DNA from: Marinobacter alexandrii
Lineage (GTDB): Bacteria; Bacteroidota; Bacteroidia; Cytophagales; Cyclobacteriaceae
Assembly (NCBI GenBank): GCA_039984955.1
Contig: JBDWTN010000007.1
Coordinates: 62,001-126,000, forward strand
Length of the DNA: 64,000 bases
Reading direction: 5' to 3'
Part shown: positions 37,105 through 46,817 of the stretch, one piece after another
Position numbering within the stretch: position 1 is the first letter of the stretch
Layout: every line of letters starts with the position of its first letter
The notes under the pieces: generated by a model
Databases searched by the model: none
What the model was told of the DNA's origin: nothing
Seen by the model: the letters and a program-made list of their open reading frames with translations, nothing else
Position numbers and translations under genes: made by a program

Positions 37105-38034
37105 ATGTCATCAGTAAAGATATTTTCCGGATCAGCGACTACCGACTTAGCAAATGCAATTGCTGATAATTACGGGAAACCGCTAGGAAAAAGTGAAAAG
37201 CAAACTTTTAGTGATGGCGAAATGGGTGTTTATTTCACCGAATCAGTCCGAGGATCTGATGTTTTCCTTATCCAATCAACCGTTCCACCTGCTGATAATA
37301 TCTGGGAGCTTCTATTGATGATTGATGCTGCTCGAAGAGCAAGTGCAAAATACGTAACTGTTGTCGTTCCTTATTTTGGGTATGCACGTCAGGATAGAAA
37401 AGATAAACCGAGAGTTTCCATTGCAGCAAAACTTGCAGCAAATGTATTGACCTCAGCAGGCGCTGACCGTATCATGACTTGCGATTTACATGCCGGTCAA
37501 ATTCAAGGCTTTTTTGACATTCCTGTTGATCACTTGAATGGTTCCGCGATTTTTGTGCCTTATCTAAAAAATTTAAAGTTGGATAACATGATCATTGCTT
37601 CTCCGGATGTTGGTGGTACGGCTAGAGCACGTAATTATGCCAAGCTCTTTGAAGTGGACATGGTTATTTGCGATAAACATAGGAAGAGAGCTAATGAGGT
37701 TGCATCCATGCAAGTTATTGGAGATGTAGAAGGAAAAGATGTTGTTCTTGTGGATGACATGGTCGACACTGCAGGTACAATCAGTAAAGCTGGAACACTT
37801 CTAAAAGAAAAAGGAGCTAATTCTGTGAGAGCAGTTGCAACGCATGGTGTCTTATCAGGCAATGCATACAAAAACATCGAAGAATCCGCATTGGAAGAAT
37901 TGATCATTACTGATACAATTCCACAAAAGGAAAGTTCTTCTAAAATCAAAGTATTGACAGTGGCTGATCTTTTTGCGAAAGCAATTAGAAAAATTCACGA
38001 TCATGAGTCAATCAGTTCATTATTCATTAAGTAA
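37105..38034 (+). CDS. prs: Ribose-phosphate pyrophosphokinase
   Basis: A 309-residue PRPP synthase. The fold shows two PRT domains with RQDRKDKPR, the metal-binding CDLHAGQIQGFF and the PRPP loop VVLVDDMVDTAGTI. It makes PRPP from ribose-5-phosphate and ATP for purine, pyrimidine, histidine and NAD synthesis. It is 30 bases ahead of rplY, a gene neighbourhood (prs-rplY-pth) that is conserved across many bacteria. Confidence 0.95.
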   Translation: MSSVKIFSGSATTDLANAIADNYGKPLGKSEKQTFSDGEMGVYFTESVRGSDVFLIQSTVPPADNIWELLLMIDAARRASAKYVTVVVPYFGYARQDRKDKPRVSIAAKLAANVLTSAGADRIMTCDLHAGQIQGFFDIPVDHLNGSAIFVPYLKNLKLDNMIIASPDVGGTARARNYAKLFEVDMVICDKHRKRANEVASMQVIGDVEGKDVVLVDDMVDTAGTISKAGTLLKEKGANSVRAVATHGVLSGNAYKNIEESALEELIITDTIPQKESSSKIKVLTVADLFAKAIRKIHDHESISSLFIK

Positions 38035-38064
38035 TTCATTTAACTTTTATAAATATTTCAAATT

Positions 38065-38712
38065 ATGAAAACTGTTGAGATTATAGGGTATAAAAGAGCA
38101 AATCTCGGCAAGACTGAAGCGAAGCGTTTGAGAGAAGAAGGAATGGTTCCTTGCGTCGTATACGGCGGTGAGAGACAAATCCACTTCTACGCTCCGATGA
38201 TCTTGTTTAGAGACCTTGTATACACTGACGAAGCGCACTTCGCTATGCTAACCATTGAAGGGGAACCTGAGCCATTCGAGGCGATCATTCAAGACGTTCA
38301 GTTCCATCCGGTAAGTGAAATCATCATGCATGCTGATTTCCTTCAATTATTCAGAGGAACACCTATTAAAATGGACATTCCTGTTCATCCAGAAGGAATC
38401 GCTCCAGGAATTTCTCAAGGAGGTAAGCTGATTAGAAAGATCAAGTATCTTCAAATCAAAGCTCTTCCTAAGAACATGCCAGAATTTATTTCAGTGGATG
38501 TATCCGAATTAGGATTAGGTAAGTCTATCAAAGTAGGAGAGCTAACAACTGGGGAATATGAAATTCTAAATAGTCCACTTGTAACGCTAGCAGGTATCGA
38601 AGTACCTAGAGCACTTAAAGGAAAAGATGTGGAGGATGAAGAAGAAGGTGAAGGTGAAGAAGGAGCTGAGGGAGCAGAAGCACCAGCAGCAGAGGGAGCT
38701 TCAGAATCTTAA
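38065..38712 (+). CDS. rplY: 50S ribosomal protein L25/general stress protein Ctc
   Basis: A 215-residue long-form L25 (CTC family). The N-terminal 5S-rRNA-binding domain (VEIIGYKRANLGKTEAKRLR) is followed by the TL5-like C-terminal domain and a Glu/Ala-rich tail (residues about 190-215). It binds 5S rRNA in the large subunit. It is followed by a terminator and then pth. Confidence 0.95.
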   Translation: MKTVEIIGYKRANLGKTEAKRLREEGMVPCVVYGGERQIHFYAPMILFRDLVYTDEAHFAMLTIEGEPEPFEAIIQDVQFHPVSEIIMHADFLQLFRGTPIKMDIPVHPEGIAPGISQGGKLIRKIKYLQIKALPKNMPEFISVDVSELGLGKSIKVGELTTGEYEILNSPLVTLAGIEVPRALKGKDVEDEEEGEGEEGAEGAEAPAAEGASES

Positions 38713-38733
38713 AAATTTCAAAACTTTGATTTT

Positions 38734-38763
38734 AATCCCGACCTTCGTGTCGGGATTTTTTTT
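38734..38763 (+). terminator. Terminator after rplY
   Basis: A 9-bp stem (AATCCCGAC / GTCGGGATT) with loop CTTC and eight T. The T-run ends 9 bases before the pth start, so pth probably depends partly on read-through or on its own promoter. Confidence 0.9.
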
Positions 38764-38772
38764 GCTCAAAAA

Positions 38773-39330
38773 ATGAAATACTTAATCGTTGGACTTGGAA
38801 ACATCGGCGCTGAATATGAACTCACGCGTCACAATATTGGCTTTCTCGTATTAGATCGGATGGCTGACAATGAAGGTGTGAAATTTGAAATGAATAAGCT
38901 TGCCTATACATCTGAAATTAAATACAAGGGAAGAACATTGCACCTTATAAAACCAACCACATATATGAATCTAAGTGGTAAGGCGGTCAATCATTACCTT
39001 CAAGAGCATAAAATTCCTTTGGAAAACCTTTTAGTGATAACAGATGATCTTGCACTGCCTTATGGCAAAATTCGCTTGAAGCCAAAAGGATCAGCCGGAG
39101 GGCACAATGGACTTAAGAATATAGAGCAACTCAACGGTGGTCAAAAATATCCGAGACTTAGATTTGGTGTTGGTGATGAGTTTGCCAAAGGACGTCAAGT
39201 AGATTATGTGCTTAGCCCCTTCTCTCAAAAAGAGATGGATGAATTGGTACTCAACATAGACAGGACTATAGAGGCCGTGTATTCATTCTGTACCATTGGA
39301 ATGGAGCGTACCATGAATCAATTCAACTAA
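38773..39330 (+). CDS. pth: Peptidyl-tRNA hydrolase
   Basis: A 185-residue enzyme that releases tRNA from prematurely dropped peptidyl-tRNA. The active-site residues are in place: Asn10 (GLGNIG), catalytic His20 (TRHNIGF), TYMNLSGKAV, TDDLALPYGKIR and GGHNGLKN. It is in the conserved prs-rplY-pth order and is a normal length. Confidence 0.95.
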   Translation: MKYLIVGLGNIGAEYELTRHNIGFLVLDRMADNEGVKFEMNKLAYTSEIKYKGRTLHLIKPTTYMNLSGKAVNHYLQEHKIPLENLLVITDDLALPYGKIRLKPKGSAGGHNGLKNIEQLNGGQKYPRLRFGVGDEFAKGRQVDYVLSPFSQKEMDELVLNIDRTIEAVYSFCTIGMERTMNQFN

Positions 39331-39420
39331 GTGTAACCATAGAGTAGTTTGTTAGTATCTTCAGGAGATGCAACTATTCGTTGCTGTATTAACTCCTTGT
39401 AAGTAAACCCAACTACTATC

Positions 39421-41778
39421 ATGAAATACTACCTACGCATCACCCTAAGGAATTTCCTGAGACACAGAGTATCATCATTTGTAAACCTGATTGGACTCAC
39501 TACTGGTTTGACTTGCGCCTTTTTTATTTACCTCTGGGTACAGGATGAAGTAAGTGTCAATAAATTCCATGAGAAAGATGATCGGTTATATCGAGTAATG
39601 GAATTTCAAGCATATTCCAATGAGACATTCGCAACGAACTCGACACCAGGTATTCTTGCTGAGAATCTCAAAATCGATTTCCCCGATATCAAATATGCCG
39701 CTACCACTACCTGGATAAATAAGTCGCTTCTATCCTACAACGACGATAAGTATTTCAAAGAAGATGGTTACCACGTTGGTGAAGACTATTTCAATATCTT
39801 TTCATACCCACTATTGGCTGGTAATCCAGATGATGTACTAAAAGATAAAAATTCAATCTGTATATCACGAGACTTAGCCATGAAGTTTTTTGGTGAGATA
39901 GATGAAGCCATTGGAAAAACACTTCGATACGAAGATGACCGTGACTTTATCGTTTCAGGTGTATTTGAGAATATTTCCAAAAAATCATCTTACATTTTTG
40001 ATTTTGTCGTCCCTTTTGAGGATTACAAAGATGATAATGATTGGGTTACACATTGGGGAAATAATGGACCTCATACATTCATCATTTTAGAAGATGGAGT
40101 AGAAGCTGAGGCTGTCACTGAAAAGATAGCAGGCTATATAAAACTGAAGGACGAGGAGACTCAAAACGTAGAATTATTCCTGAAGAAATATTCAGAGCAG
40201 TATCTATATGGAAAATATACCAATGGAGTTCCCGATGGTGGTCGCATAGAATATGTTCGCCTATTTTCCATCATCGCGGTTTTCATTTTGATTATTGCAT
40301 GTATCAATTTCATGAACCTTTCCACCGCTAGAGCTACTAAGAGAGCTCATGAGGTTGGTGTTCGGAAAGCAATAGGTGCAGACAGGAAAACGTTGATTAC
40401 ACAATTTATTGGTGAGTCCATTTTGATAACTCTGTTTTCAATGACGCTAGCCTATATGTTGGTCTTGGTATTGCTACCACAGTTTAATTTTATCACAGAC
40501 AAGCAAATTTCATTGGAACTAACACCTCAGCTTGTTACTTTTTCAATCGTCACCGTATTTGTTACAGGGATCATGGCGGGTAGCTACCCAGCTTTATACC
40601 TCACACATTTTAATCCTGTTAAAGTTTTAAAGGGAGATATAAAAAGCTCTGCTGGCGAAATCTGGGCACGTAAAGGCCTAGTTATCTTCCAATTCACCAT
40701 CACAATAGTTTTGATTGTAGGAGTTATTGTTATTTATAAGCAAACGGAATACGCATTCACCAAGAATTTGGGATATGATAAAGACAATGTAGTCTTCTTC
40801 AGTCAAGATGGTGGCATAGCTGATAAAAGAGAGACCTTTTTTACAGAATTAAGAAAGATTCCTGGTGTTTCACATGCAGCTGGTGTAAGTCATAATATGC
40901 TTGGTCAAATGAGCAATACTCATGGCTTGGAATGGACAGGAAAGTCTCCGGAAGAGCGAATCTTATTTGAAAACATACGGGTAGACGAAGAGTTTCAGCA
41001 AACTATGGGAATGGAGTTGGTAACTGGAAGGTGGTTTGATTCAAAATTTGGTGCTGATACCACTAAAATTATATTAAACGAAGCGGCTGTCGGCGTAATG
41101 GGGTTTACACCTGAAGAAGCCATTGGAGAAAACATACTTCTTTGGGACGAGTATGATTTGGAGATCATTGGTGTACTAAAAGATTTTCACTTTCAATCCA
41201 TTCATCAAGAAGTTAATCCAGCATTCTTCAGACTAGAAAGTACCTGGAATGTTGCTGTAAGACTCGAAGCAGGTAGGGAAATGACAGCCATGGCTGATAT
41301 ACAATCGCTGTATGAATCATTTAGTCCTGGCTTCATCTTTGAATATGAATTTCTGGATAAAAGTTACCAAGAGCTTTACAGTTCGGAGAGACGAATTGGC
41401 ACACTCTCCTCCTACTTTGCTGGGTTTGCTATTCTGATTTCATGCTTGGGTTTGTTTGGACTAGCTACTTTCACGGCTGAAAGAAGACTTAAAGAAATAG
41501 GCATCAGAAAAGTCCTTGGTGCATCTGTAGGAAACATTGTGATGATGCTATCAAAAGACTTCACACGATTGGTAGGAGTTTCCATAATCATAGCAGTACC
41601 TATCTCTTATTATTTCATGGACAAATGGCTCGAAAACTTCGCCTATAAAATTGATCTCAGTATCTGGATTTTTCTTGGGACAGCCATTGTTTCTTTGATG
41701 ATTGCCTGGCTAACAGTAAGCTCTCAAGCACTAAGAGCAGCTAACGTCAATCCATCTAAGTGCTTAAAAGATGAATAG
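39421..41778 (+). CDS. MacB/FtsX-type ABC transporter permease
   Basis: A 785-residue permease with two FtsX domains. An N-terminal helix (about 20-40) and a large MacB-like periplasmic core (about 45-270, and a second about 440-650) alternate with two blocks of three helices (about 275-400 and about 665-780). The signatures ARATKRAHEVGVRKAIGADR and AERRLKEIGIRKVLGASVG are typical. No ATP-binding subunit is adjacent. In Bacteroidota these single permeases are often controlled by two-component systems, and an AraC-type hybrid sensor follows it. Confidence 0.85.
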   Translation: MKYYLRITLRNFLRHRVSSFVNLIGLTTGLTCAFFIYLWVQDEVSVNKFHEKDDRLYRVMEFQAYSNETFATNSTPGILAENLKIDFPDIKYAATTTWINKSLLSYNDDKYFKEDGYHVGEDYFNIFSYPLLAGNPDDVLKDKNSICISRDLAMKFFGEIDEAIGKTLRYEDDRDFIVSGVFENISKKSSYIFDFVVPFEDYKDDNDWVTHWGNNGPHTFIILEDGVEAEAVTEKIAGYIKLKDEETQNVELFLKKYSEQYLYGKYTNGVPDGGRIEYVRLFSIIAVFILIIACINFMNLSTARATKRAHEVGVRKAIGADRKTLITQFIGESILITLFSMTLAYMLVLVLLPQFNFITDKQISLELTPQLVTFSIVTVFVTGIMAGSYPALYLTHFNPVKVLKGDIKSSAGEIWARKGLVIFQFTITIVLIVGVIVIYKQTEYAFTKNLGYDKDNVVFFSQDGGIADKRETFFTELRKIPGVSHAAGVSHNMLGQMSNTHGLEWTGKSPEERILFENIRVDEEFQQTMGMELVTGRWFDSKFGADTTKIILNEAAVGVMGFTPEEAIGENILLWDEYDLEIIGVLKDFHFQSIHQEVNPAFFRLESTWNVAVRLEAGREMTAMADIQSLYESFSPGFIFEYEFLDKSYQELYSSERRIGTLSSYFAGFAILISCLGLFGLATFTAERRLKEIGIRKVLGASVGNIVMMLSKDFTRLVGVSIIIAVPISYYFMDKWLENFAYKIDLSIWIFLGTAIVSLMIAWLTVSSQALRAANVNPSKCLKDE

Positions 41779-41952
41779 CATCCTGAAAGATGATGCTTCC
41801 TTCAGGTAGTTACAAATCCATTCATTTAACTGAAATAGTGAAGAGTATAAATCAGTTTAATTAAGGATAGTCTAAATTTATCTTTAAATAATTAAATTCT
41901 GAGCAAAGTAACTAACCGAGATCCAAGGTTAGTAAATGCAGGAATTTGATGA

Positions 41953-44928
41953 ATGTACGGTATTCTCAAAAGACTAACCCGCATGAAGATTGTCCTACTT
42001 TTCATTGCTTCATTCTTCAGTGTAATAGCTACTAGTCAAACCCATTCAGATTCACTCCTCTTCCAAAAGAATCGCTCAAGGAAAGATACTAGTCAAGTTC
42101 TCAGCCTGATTGCTCTTTATGAAAAGTTGAAATATGATGAACCGGAAGAAGCAGCTAACCATGCATGGGAGGCGCTCAAATTAGCTTCCAATTTGAATTT
42201 CAAGAGAGGTGTTGTTGAAAGTCAGTTAGTCATTGGTTCGTTTCTTGACACAAGAAGCAATTATGACAGTGCTTTGCATGTTTTCGAACAAGCATTGACA
42301 CTTTCAGAACGTATGAAGTACAGGAAAGGCATCATGGAGGCATTGCTGGGTATAGGTAAGACACTTAGAAATGTCAGCAAATGGGATGAGGCCATCCCTC
42401 CCCTACTGAGATGTATAGAAATGGCGGACTTAAATATGGGAGACTCAATTATTGTTGCTACCAGTTACAATCACCTGGGTAACATTTATTCCGATCAAAA
42501 CCAATTTGAAAAGGCTCTAGACTATTACCACAAGTGTCTGGCACTTCTACCTGACACTGACCGTGCTAAAGCGGTGGTCACTCTGAATATCGGACTAATT
42601 CATTTTCGTTTTGGTGACCTGAACAAAGCTCTTGAGTATTATCTCGAGTGTCTCAAAGTAGCAGAATCACTCAAGGAAAAATTGATCATTGCCCATTGTT
42701 ATCAAAAGCTCGGAATGGTCAAAAGGAGCTTGGATGAATACGATGAAGCGAAAAGGTATTACAATCTCGCCATCCAACAGTTCGAACTTATCAATGACCG
42801 AAGCATGGTCGCCTATCTCCATTCGAACATTGCCAATGTTTACTCCGATCAAGAGGATTATGGTCAAGCCATTGAACAACTACTTCCAAGCCTACAGATA
42901 CAAAAAGAGATCAGCGATCTGGTAGGTCAGTGCTATACACTGGTGAACATCGGTACAAACTATATGAAAATTAAGGAGTACCAAAAAGCTGAACAATACC
43001 TACTATTAGCTCAACAACTTTCATCTGAAGTTGGGGTGGAGTTAATCAGTAAGGATGCTGCTATGCGATTGAGTGAGCTTTTTGCAGAGCAAAGGAACTT
43101 TGAAAAAGCCTTCGAGTATCATGTTGCATTCAAAATACTAGAAGACAGCATTTTCAACGAAACCAGGTCTAATCAAATCGCTGAAATGGAGGCCAAATAT
43201 GAAACAGTTCAAAAGGAAAAAGAGATTGACTTGTTAAATGCAGAGAATCAAATTGCTCAATTAAAAATTGAAAAACAGAGCAGCTTGAGAAATTATCTAA
43301 TTGGCATTGCATGCTTCATGATTCTCCTCACTTTACTCATTATAAACAGGTATCGTCTTCAAGCCAAATCAAATAGGGAACTAAAGGAACTAGATAAGCT
43401 CAAAACCAATTTATTCACGAACATTTCGCATGAACTCAGAACTCCTCTTACACTCATCATCAGTCCAGTAAATCAACTGCTCAAGGAAGCAAGATCAGCA
43501 GAAAGTCAGCAAGAATTACATCTAATCAAGAATAATGCGAAGAGGTTGTTAGAATTAATCAACCAGATTTTGGATCTGTCTAAACTTGATGCGGGGAAGC
43601 TTTCTTTAACGGTGAGCCATGGAGATATCAATCAATCAGTAAGAAACACAGCATCTTCTTTTGAATCATTGGCGAACCAAAAAGGAATTGATTTCAAAAT
43701 CAAAACAAGTTCTGAGTCCATTAGAATGTATTTTGATCATGATAAACTACAAAAAATTATTACTAATCTTCTCTCAAACGCTTTTAAATTCACTCCAGAA
43801 GGAGGAGCTATACAAATCACTAGCTCCGTTAAATCAAATAGCTTTGAACTCATCATCGAGGATACAGGGCCTGGAATTCCAAAAGAGCAACAACATCGAT
43901 TATTTGATCGCTTTTACCAATTAGAACAAGATGACCTAAATCATCTTGGAACAGGTGTTGGGTTAGCCCTGACGGAAGAATTGGTTGAGTTACATCATGG
44001 AAAAATTATATTCAACCGTACCATTGATGAAAAAAGTGAATTCACTGTCTCTCTACCTATTCAGGATAAATTTTATGCGAAAGACAAAATTCTGAACCCA
44101 GAAGTAGTTACCAATGATTCAGATACACTGCATATACCTACCGAGAACTTCAACGAACTGAACCAACCAAAAGAAGACCTACCAATCGCACTCGTCGTAG
44201 AAGACAATGATGATCTTAGGACTCATATACGATCGCTTTTGCAAAAAGAGTATGAAGTCCACATTTCTAAAGATGGAGAAGAGGGGATCAAAAAGGCTTT
44301 TGAGGTTATTCCTGACATCATCGTTTCTGACTTAATGATGCCCAAGACAGATGGAATGGAATTGTGTGAAAAGATAAAAACGGATGAGCGATCTAATCAT
44401 ATCCCTATCATCTTATTGACAGCCAAGGCAGATAAGAAAAGTAAACTGGAAGGGCTAAATATTGGAGCAGACGATTACCTAACCAAGCCATTTGATGCTG
44501 AAGAACTAACCGTAAGGATGAATAACCTCATTGAACAACGACTGAAATTGAGGGAACGGTTTAGTTCAAAAATTACTGTACAACCCTCCCAAATCAGTAT
44601 TGATCCTCCAGAAGAACTCTTCATTAAAAAAGCCATTGAAATAGTGGAAGAAAACATTTCCAATGTTGAGTTCAATGTAGAAGCCTTTCAACTTGAAATA
44701 GGTATGAGTCGGATGCAACTTCATCGAAAACTCAAAGCGACTACCAACTACTCTTCAAGCGAATTCATACGGACATTAAGGTTACAACGAGCTGCACAGC
44801 TCCTCTCTAATGAAGGAATCAATGTTGCACAAGCTGCCTATCAATCTGGATTTAATAGCCTCTCCTATTTCAATCAATGTTTTAAGGAAAAATTCGGAGT
44901 AAGCCCTTCAAAATACACCAATAAGTAG
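41953..44928 (+). CDS. TPR hybrid sensor kinase with receiver and AraC output
   Basis: A protein of 991 residues (from ATG 41953; ATG 41983 gives a cleaner signal peptide). It has a signal peptide, six or more TPR repeats (about 60-385), a coiled coil, a membrane helix (about 448-468), HisKA with His493 (FTNISHELRTPLTLI), HATPase (DTGPGIP, GTGVGLALTEEL), a receiver with Asp793 (VSDLMMPKTDG) and a C-terminal AraC helix-turn-helix (about 890-991, with AQAAYQSGFNSLSYFNQCF). This is a one-protein sensor-to-promoter pathway. The TPR sensor faces the periplasm. Its likely targets are the surrounding surface-protein genes, by position only. Confidence 0.95.
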   Translation: MYGILKRLTRMKIVLLFIASFFSVIATSQTHSDSLLFQKNRSRKDTSQVLSLIALYEKLKYDEPEEAANHAWEALKLASNLNFKRGVVESQLVIGSFLDTRSNYDSALHVFEQALTLSERMKYRKGIMEALLGIGKTLRNVSKWDEAIPPLLRCIEMADLNMGDSIIVATSYNHLGNIYSDQNQFEKALDYYHKCLALLPDTDRAKAVVTLNIGLIHFRFGDLNKALEYYLECLKVAESLKEKLIIAHCYQKLGMVKRSLDEYDEAKRYYNLAIQQFELINDRSMVAYLHSNIANVYSDQEDYGQAIEQLLPSLQIQKEISDLVGQCYTLVNIGTNYMKIKEYQKAEQYLLLAQQLSSEVGVELISKDAAMRLSELFAEQRNFEKAFEYHVAFKILEDSIFNETRSNQIAEMEAKYETVQKEKEIDLLNAENQIAQLKIEKQSSLRNYLIGIACFMILLTLLIINRYRLQAKSNRELKELDKLKTNLFTNISHELRTPLTLIISPVNQLLKEARSAESQQELHLIKNNAKRLLELINQILDLSKLDAGKLSLTVSHGDINQSVRNTASSFESLANQKGIDFKIKTSSESIRMYFDHDKLQKIITNLLSNAFKFTPEGGAIQITSSVKSNSFELIIEDTGPGIPKEQQHRLFDRFYQLEQDDLNHLGTGVGLALTEELVELHHGKIIFNRTIDEKSEFTVSLPIQDKFYAKDKILNPEVVTNDSDTLHIPTENFNELNQPKEDLPIALVVEDNDDLRTHIRSLLQKEYEVHISKDGEEGIKKAFEVIPDIIVSDLMMPKTDGMELCEKIKTDERSNHIPIILLTAKADKKSKLEGLNIGADDYLTKPFDAEELTVRMNNLIEQRLKLRERFSSKITVQPSQISIDPPEELFIKKAIEIVEENISNVEFNVEAFQLEIGMSRMQLHRKLKATTNYSSSEFIRTLRLQRAAQLLSNEGINVAQAAYQSGFNSLSYFNQCFKEKFGVSPSKYTNK

Positions 44929-45132
44929 TCTTAAGCTAGATGTTACATATGCGCATGTTTTTGGGAAATCTCCGATCACTCTCATCAACATACTTACATA
45001 CTTTCGACCCTCAGTTACACTAAACAATCACCTAATTCGGCTTATTAATAAAGCTCCATATGTTATCAACCTAAGCAGTCGATTTCACATGGCTTTAGGT
45101 AATCGCACTATAAATCTTTAAACCCTAATACA

Positions 45133-46716
45133 ATGAAACATTCATTATCCGCACTTTTCTATTTTTTAGTACTATCAGTTGCGAATGCACAATTTCAAGC
45201 AAAATATGACGGAGGATGGTCTGAACAATCAGAAGATATAGATTTTTTTAAGAAAGGCACAATATCCACTGGGCTAAGCGTGGGCAGTCCGATGAGTGCT
45301 TTTGCAATGGTGGTTGGAGATGATGGAAAATTAGGATGGGCCAACAAATACTTTGTATCTAACAATGGTGTCAATTCCATCACTTTTTTTGAAGATGTGC
45401 TTGCTTTTAGAACAAGGACCGAACATAGAATAGCCGTTACTGGAGGAACATCTTTTCTGACTAGCTCGAATGGGAAAACTGACATTTTGTTCTCCATCCT
45501 TAGTAACAAAGGAATTCCACTTACTAGCTCCATCATTGGGACCGCAGAGTATGATAAAGGATTGGTTGTGAAAAAAATAGATCATCCAAAGTACGGTCCC
45601 GGCTTCATAATTATTGGAGAATCTCACCCATCTCCTAATCCCAATTTTAATTGGAATCTAACAGTTTCAATTTTAGATGATAAAGGCAAATTAATGGAGT
45701 CAGCAGAATATGATGCATCAGGCAGGCAAGAAATACATGATGTAGTTCAAACCAAAGAAGGTTTCATCTTAGTAGGTAGAACGACTCCTTCTGGTCCAGT
45801 TTGTGATGGGAGCAACATGACCGCCTTGATCTTATCACTTAACAACAATTTACAACTTCAGTGGAACAAGATCATAGACATTGTTCCTGAAGGTCAAACC
45901 AGCAATGACGAAGCGGTAGGTGTATCTATATACAAAGATAAACTTTGGGTAGCAGGAAATAGAAACAATAACTCCAACTATGTGCCAGCCTCTTTTCTAT
46001 TGGAAATGGATTTATCAGGAAACATTTCCTGGTTAAAGGAGTACAACGTCACGCTAGCAAAAGCCTCTGGCCAACGAATATCTGCAAATGGGGACTTAGA
46101 GAATATCATTATGACCTTGCAAGGTGTATTCGCTACTGATCACATGGGAAATCCACTTTGGTATAAATACTATACAGGTAACCTGCCCTTTTTATGGGAT
46201 ATGGCTATTTCAGAGGATTATGAAGGACTTGCATTATGTGGACGTGATGCGAGTTCAACCCCTTACACTAAACAAGATATATTCCTCATAAGAACCAAGC
46301 ATAAAGGAGAGTCGGATCCTAATTGCGAAATAGATCTTCCGATCGTTCAAAGCAAACCAGACTATTGCGAAAAACAAATTTCTATAGGACTCATTGGGAC
46401 ACTAAACCAAAAGAAGGCTAAGGTCGTATCAGTGAAGTTTCCATTAACTGCTTATGACTGTCAGTATAACCTCGTTCAAAGCTCTCAAGGGGAATCAGGA
46501 GTGCTTTACCCTAATCCTGCAAGAGACCACATTCATTTAGATGGAGAGTCAGAAATTAAGAAAGCATCCATCCAAAGCATCGCAGGTTTAGATGTGATAG
46601 ATGTGATCGTAAAAGATCAAAAGATAGACATCTCTAGGCTACCCAAAGGAATATATGTTCTACATCTAACAAAAATGGATGGCTCTGTAGTAAACCACAC
46701 ATTCAGAAAAGAATAA
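45133..46716 (+). CDS. Secreted protein with T9SS C-terminal sorting domain
   Basis: A 527-residue protein with signal peptide (LVLSVANAQ), a long beta-rich middle that looks like a beta-propeller (repeats of the type GFIIIGESHPSPN and GFILVGRTTPSG), and a type A T9SS sorting domain at the end (LYPNPARDHIHLDG... GIYVLHLTKMDG), so it should pass through the type IX secretion system and attach to the surface. A C-terminal Cys pair (NCEIDLP; DYCEK) lies between these parts. The function is unknown. Confidence 0.8.
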   Translation: MKHSLSALFYFLVLSVANAQFQAKYDGGWSEQSEDIDFFKKGTISTGLSVGSPMSAFAMVVGDDGKLGWANKYFVSNNGVNSITFFEDVLAFRTRTEHRIAVTGGTSFLTSSNGKTDILFSILSNKGIPLTSSIIGTAEYDKGLVVKKIDHPKYGPGFIIIGESHPSPNPNFNWNLTVSILDDKGKLMESAEYDASGRQEIHDVVQTKEGFILVGRTTPSGPVCDGSNMTALILSLNNNLQLQWNKIIDIVPEGQTSNDEAVGVSIYKDKLWVAGNRNNNSNYVPASFLLEMDLSGNISWLKEYNVTLAKASGQRISANGDLENIIMTLQGVFATDHMGNPLWYKYYTGNLPFLWDMAISEDYEGLALCGRDASSTPYTKQDIFLIRTKHKGESDPNCEIDLPIVQSKPDYCEKQISIGLIGTLNQKKAKVVSVKFPLTAYDCQYNLVQSSQGESGVLYPNPARDHIHLDGESEIKKASIQSIAGLDVIDVIVKDQKIDISRLPKGIYVLHLTKMDGSVVNHTFRKE

Positions 46717-46785
46717 GTATACGTTCCAGATGAATGATTTCTTTTCGGGTTAATGAGTCAGTCATTGATAACATTTAACTCAGTA

Positions 46786-46811
46786 GGGTTGGTCACTTAA
46801 GTGACCAACCC
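46786..46811. terminator. Bidirectional terminator between two T9SS cargo genes
   Basis: GGGTTGGTCACTT and its exact reverse complement form a 26-bp perfect palindrome in the gap between convergent genes. T-rich sequence follows on the plus strand, and the minus side has only moderate T content. Confidence 0.75.
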
Positions 46812-46817
46812 TTACTT

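Noticed and set aside
37635-37949. A 104-residue minus-strand frame inside prs
   Set aside because: Opposite strand of a strongly conserved gene; no domain recognised.
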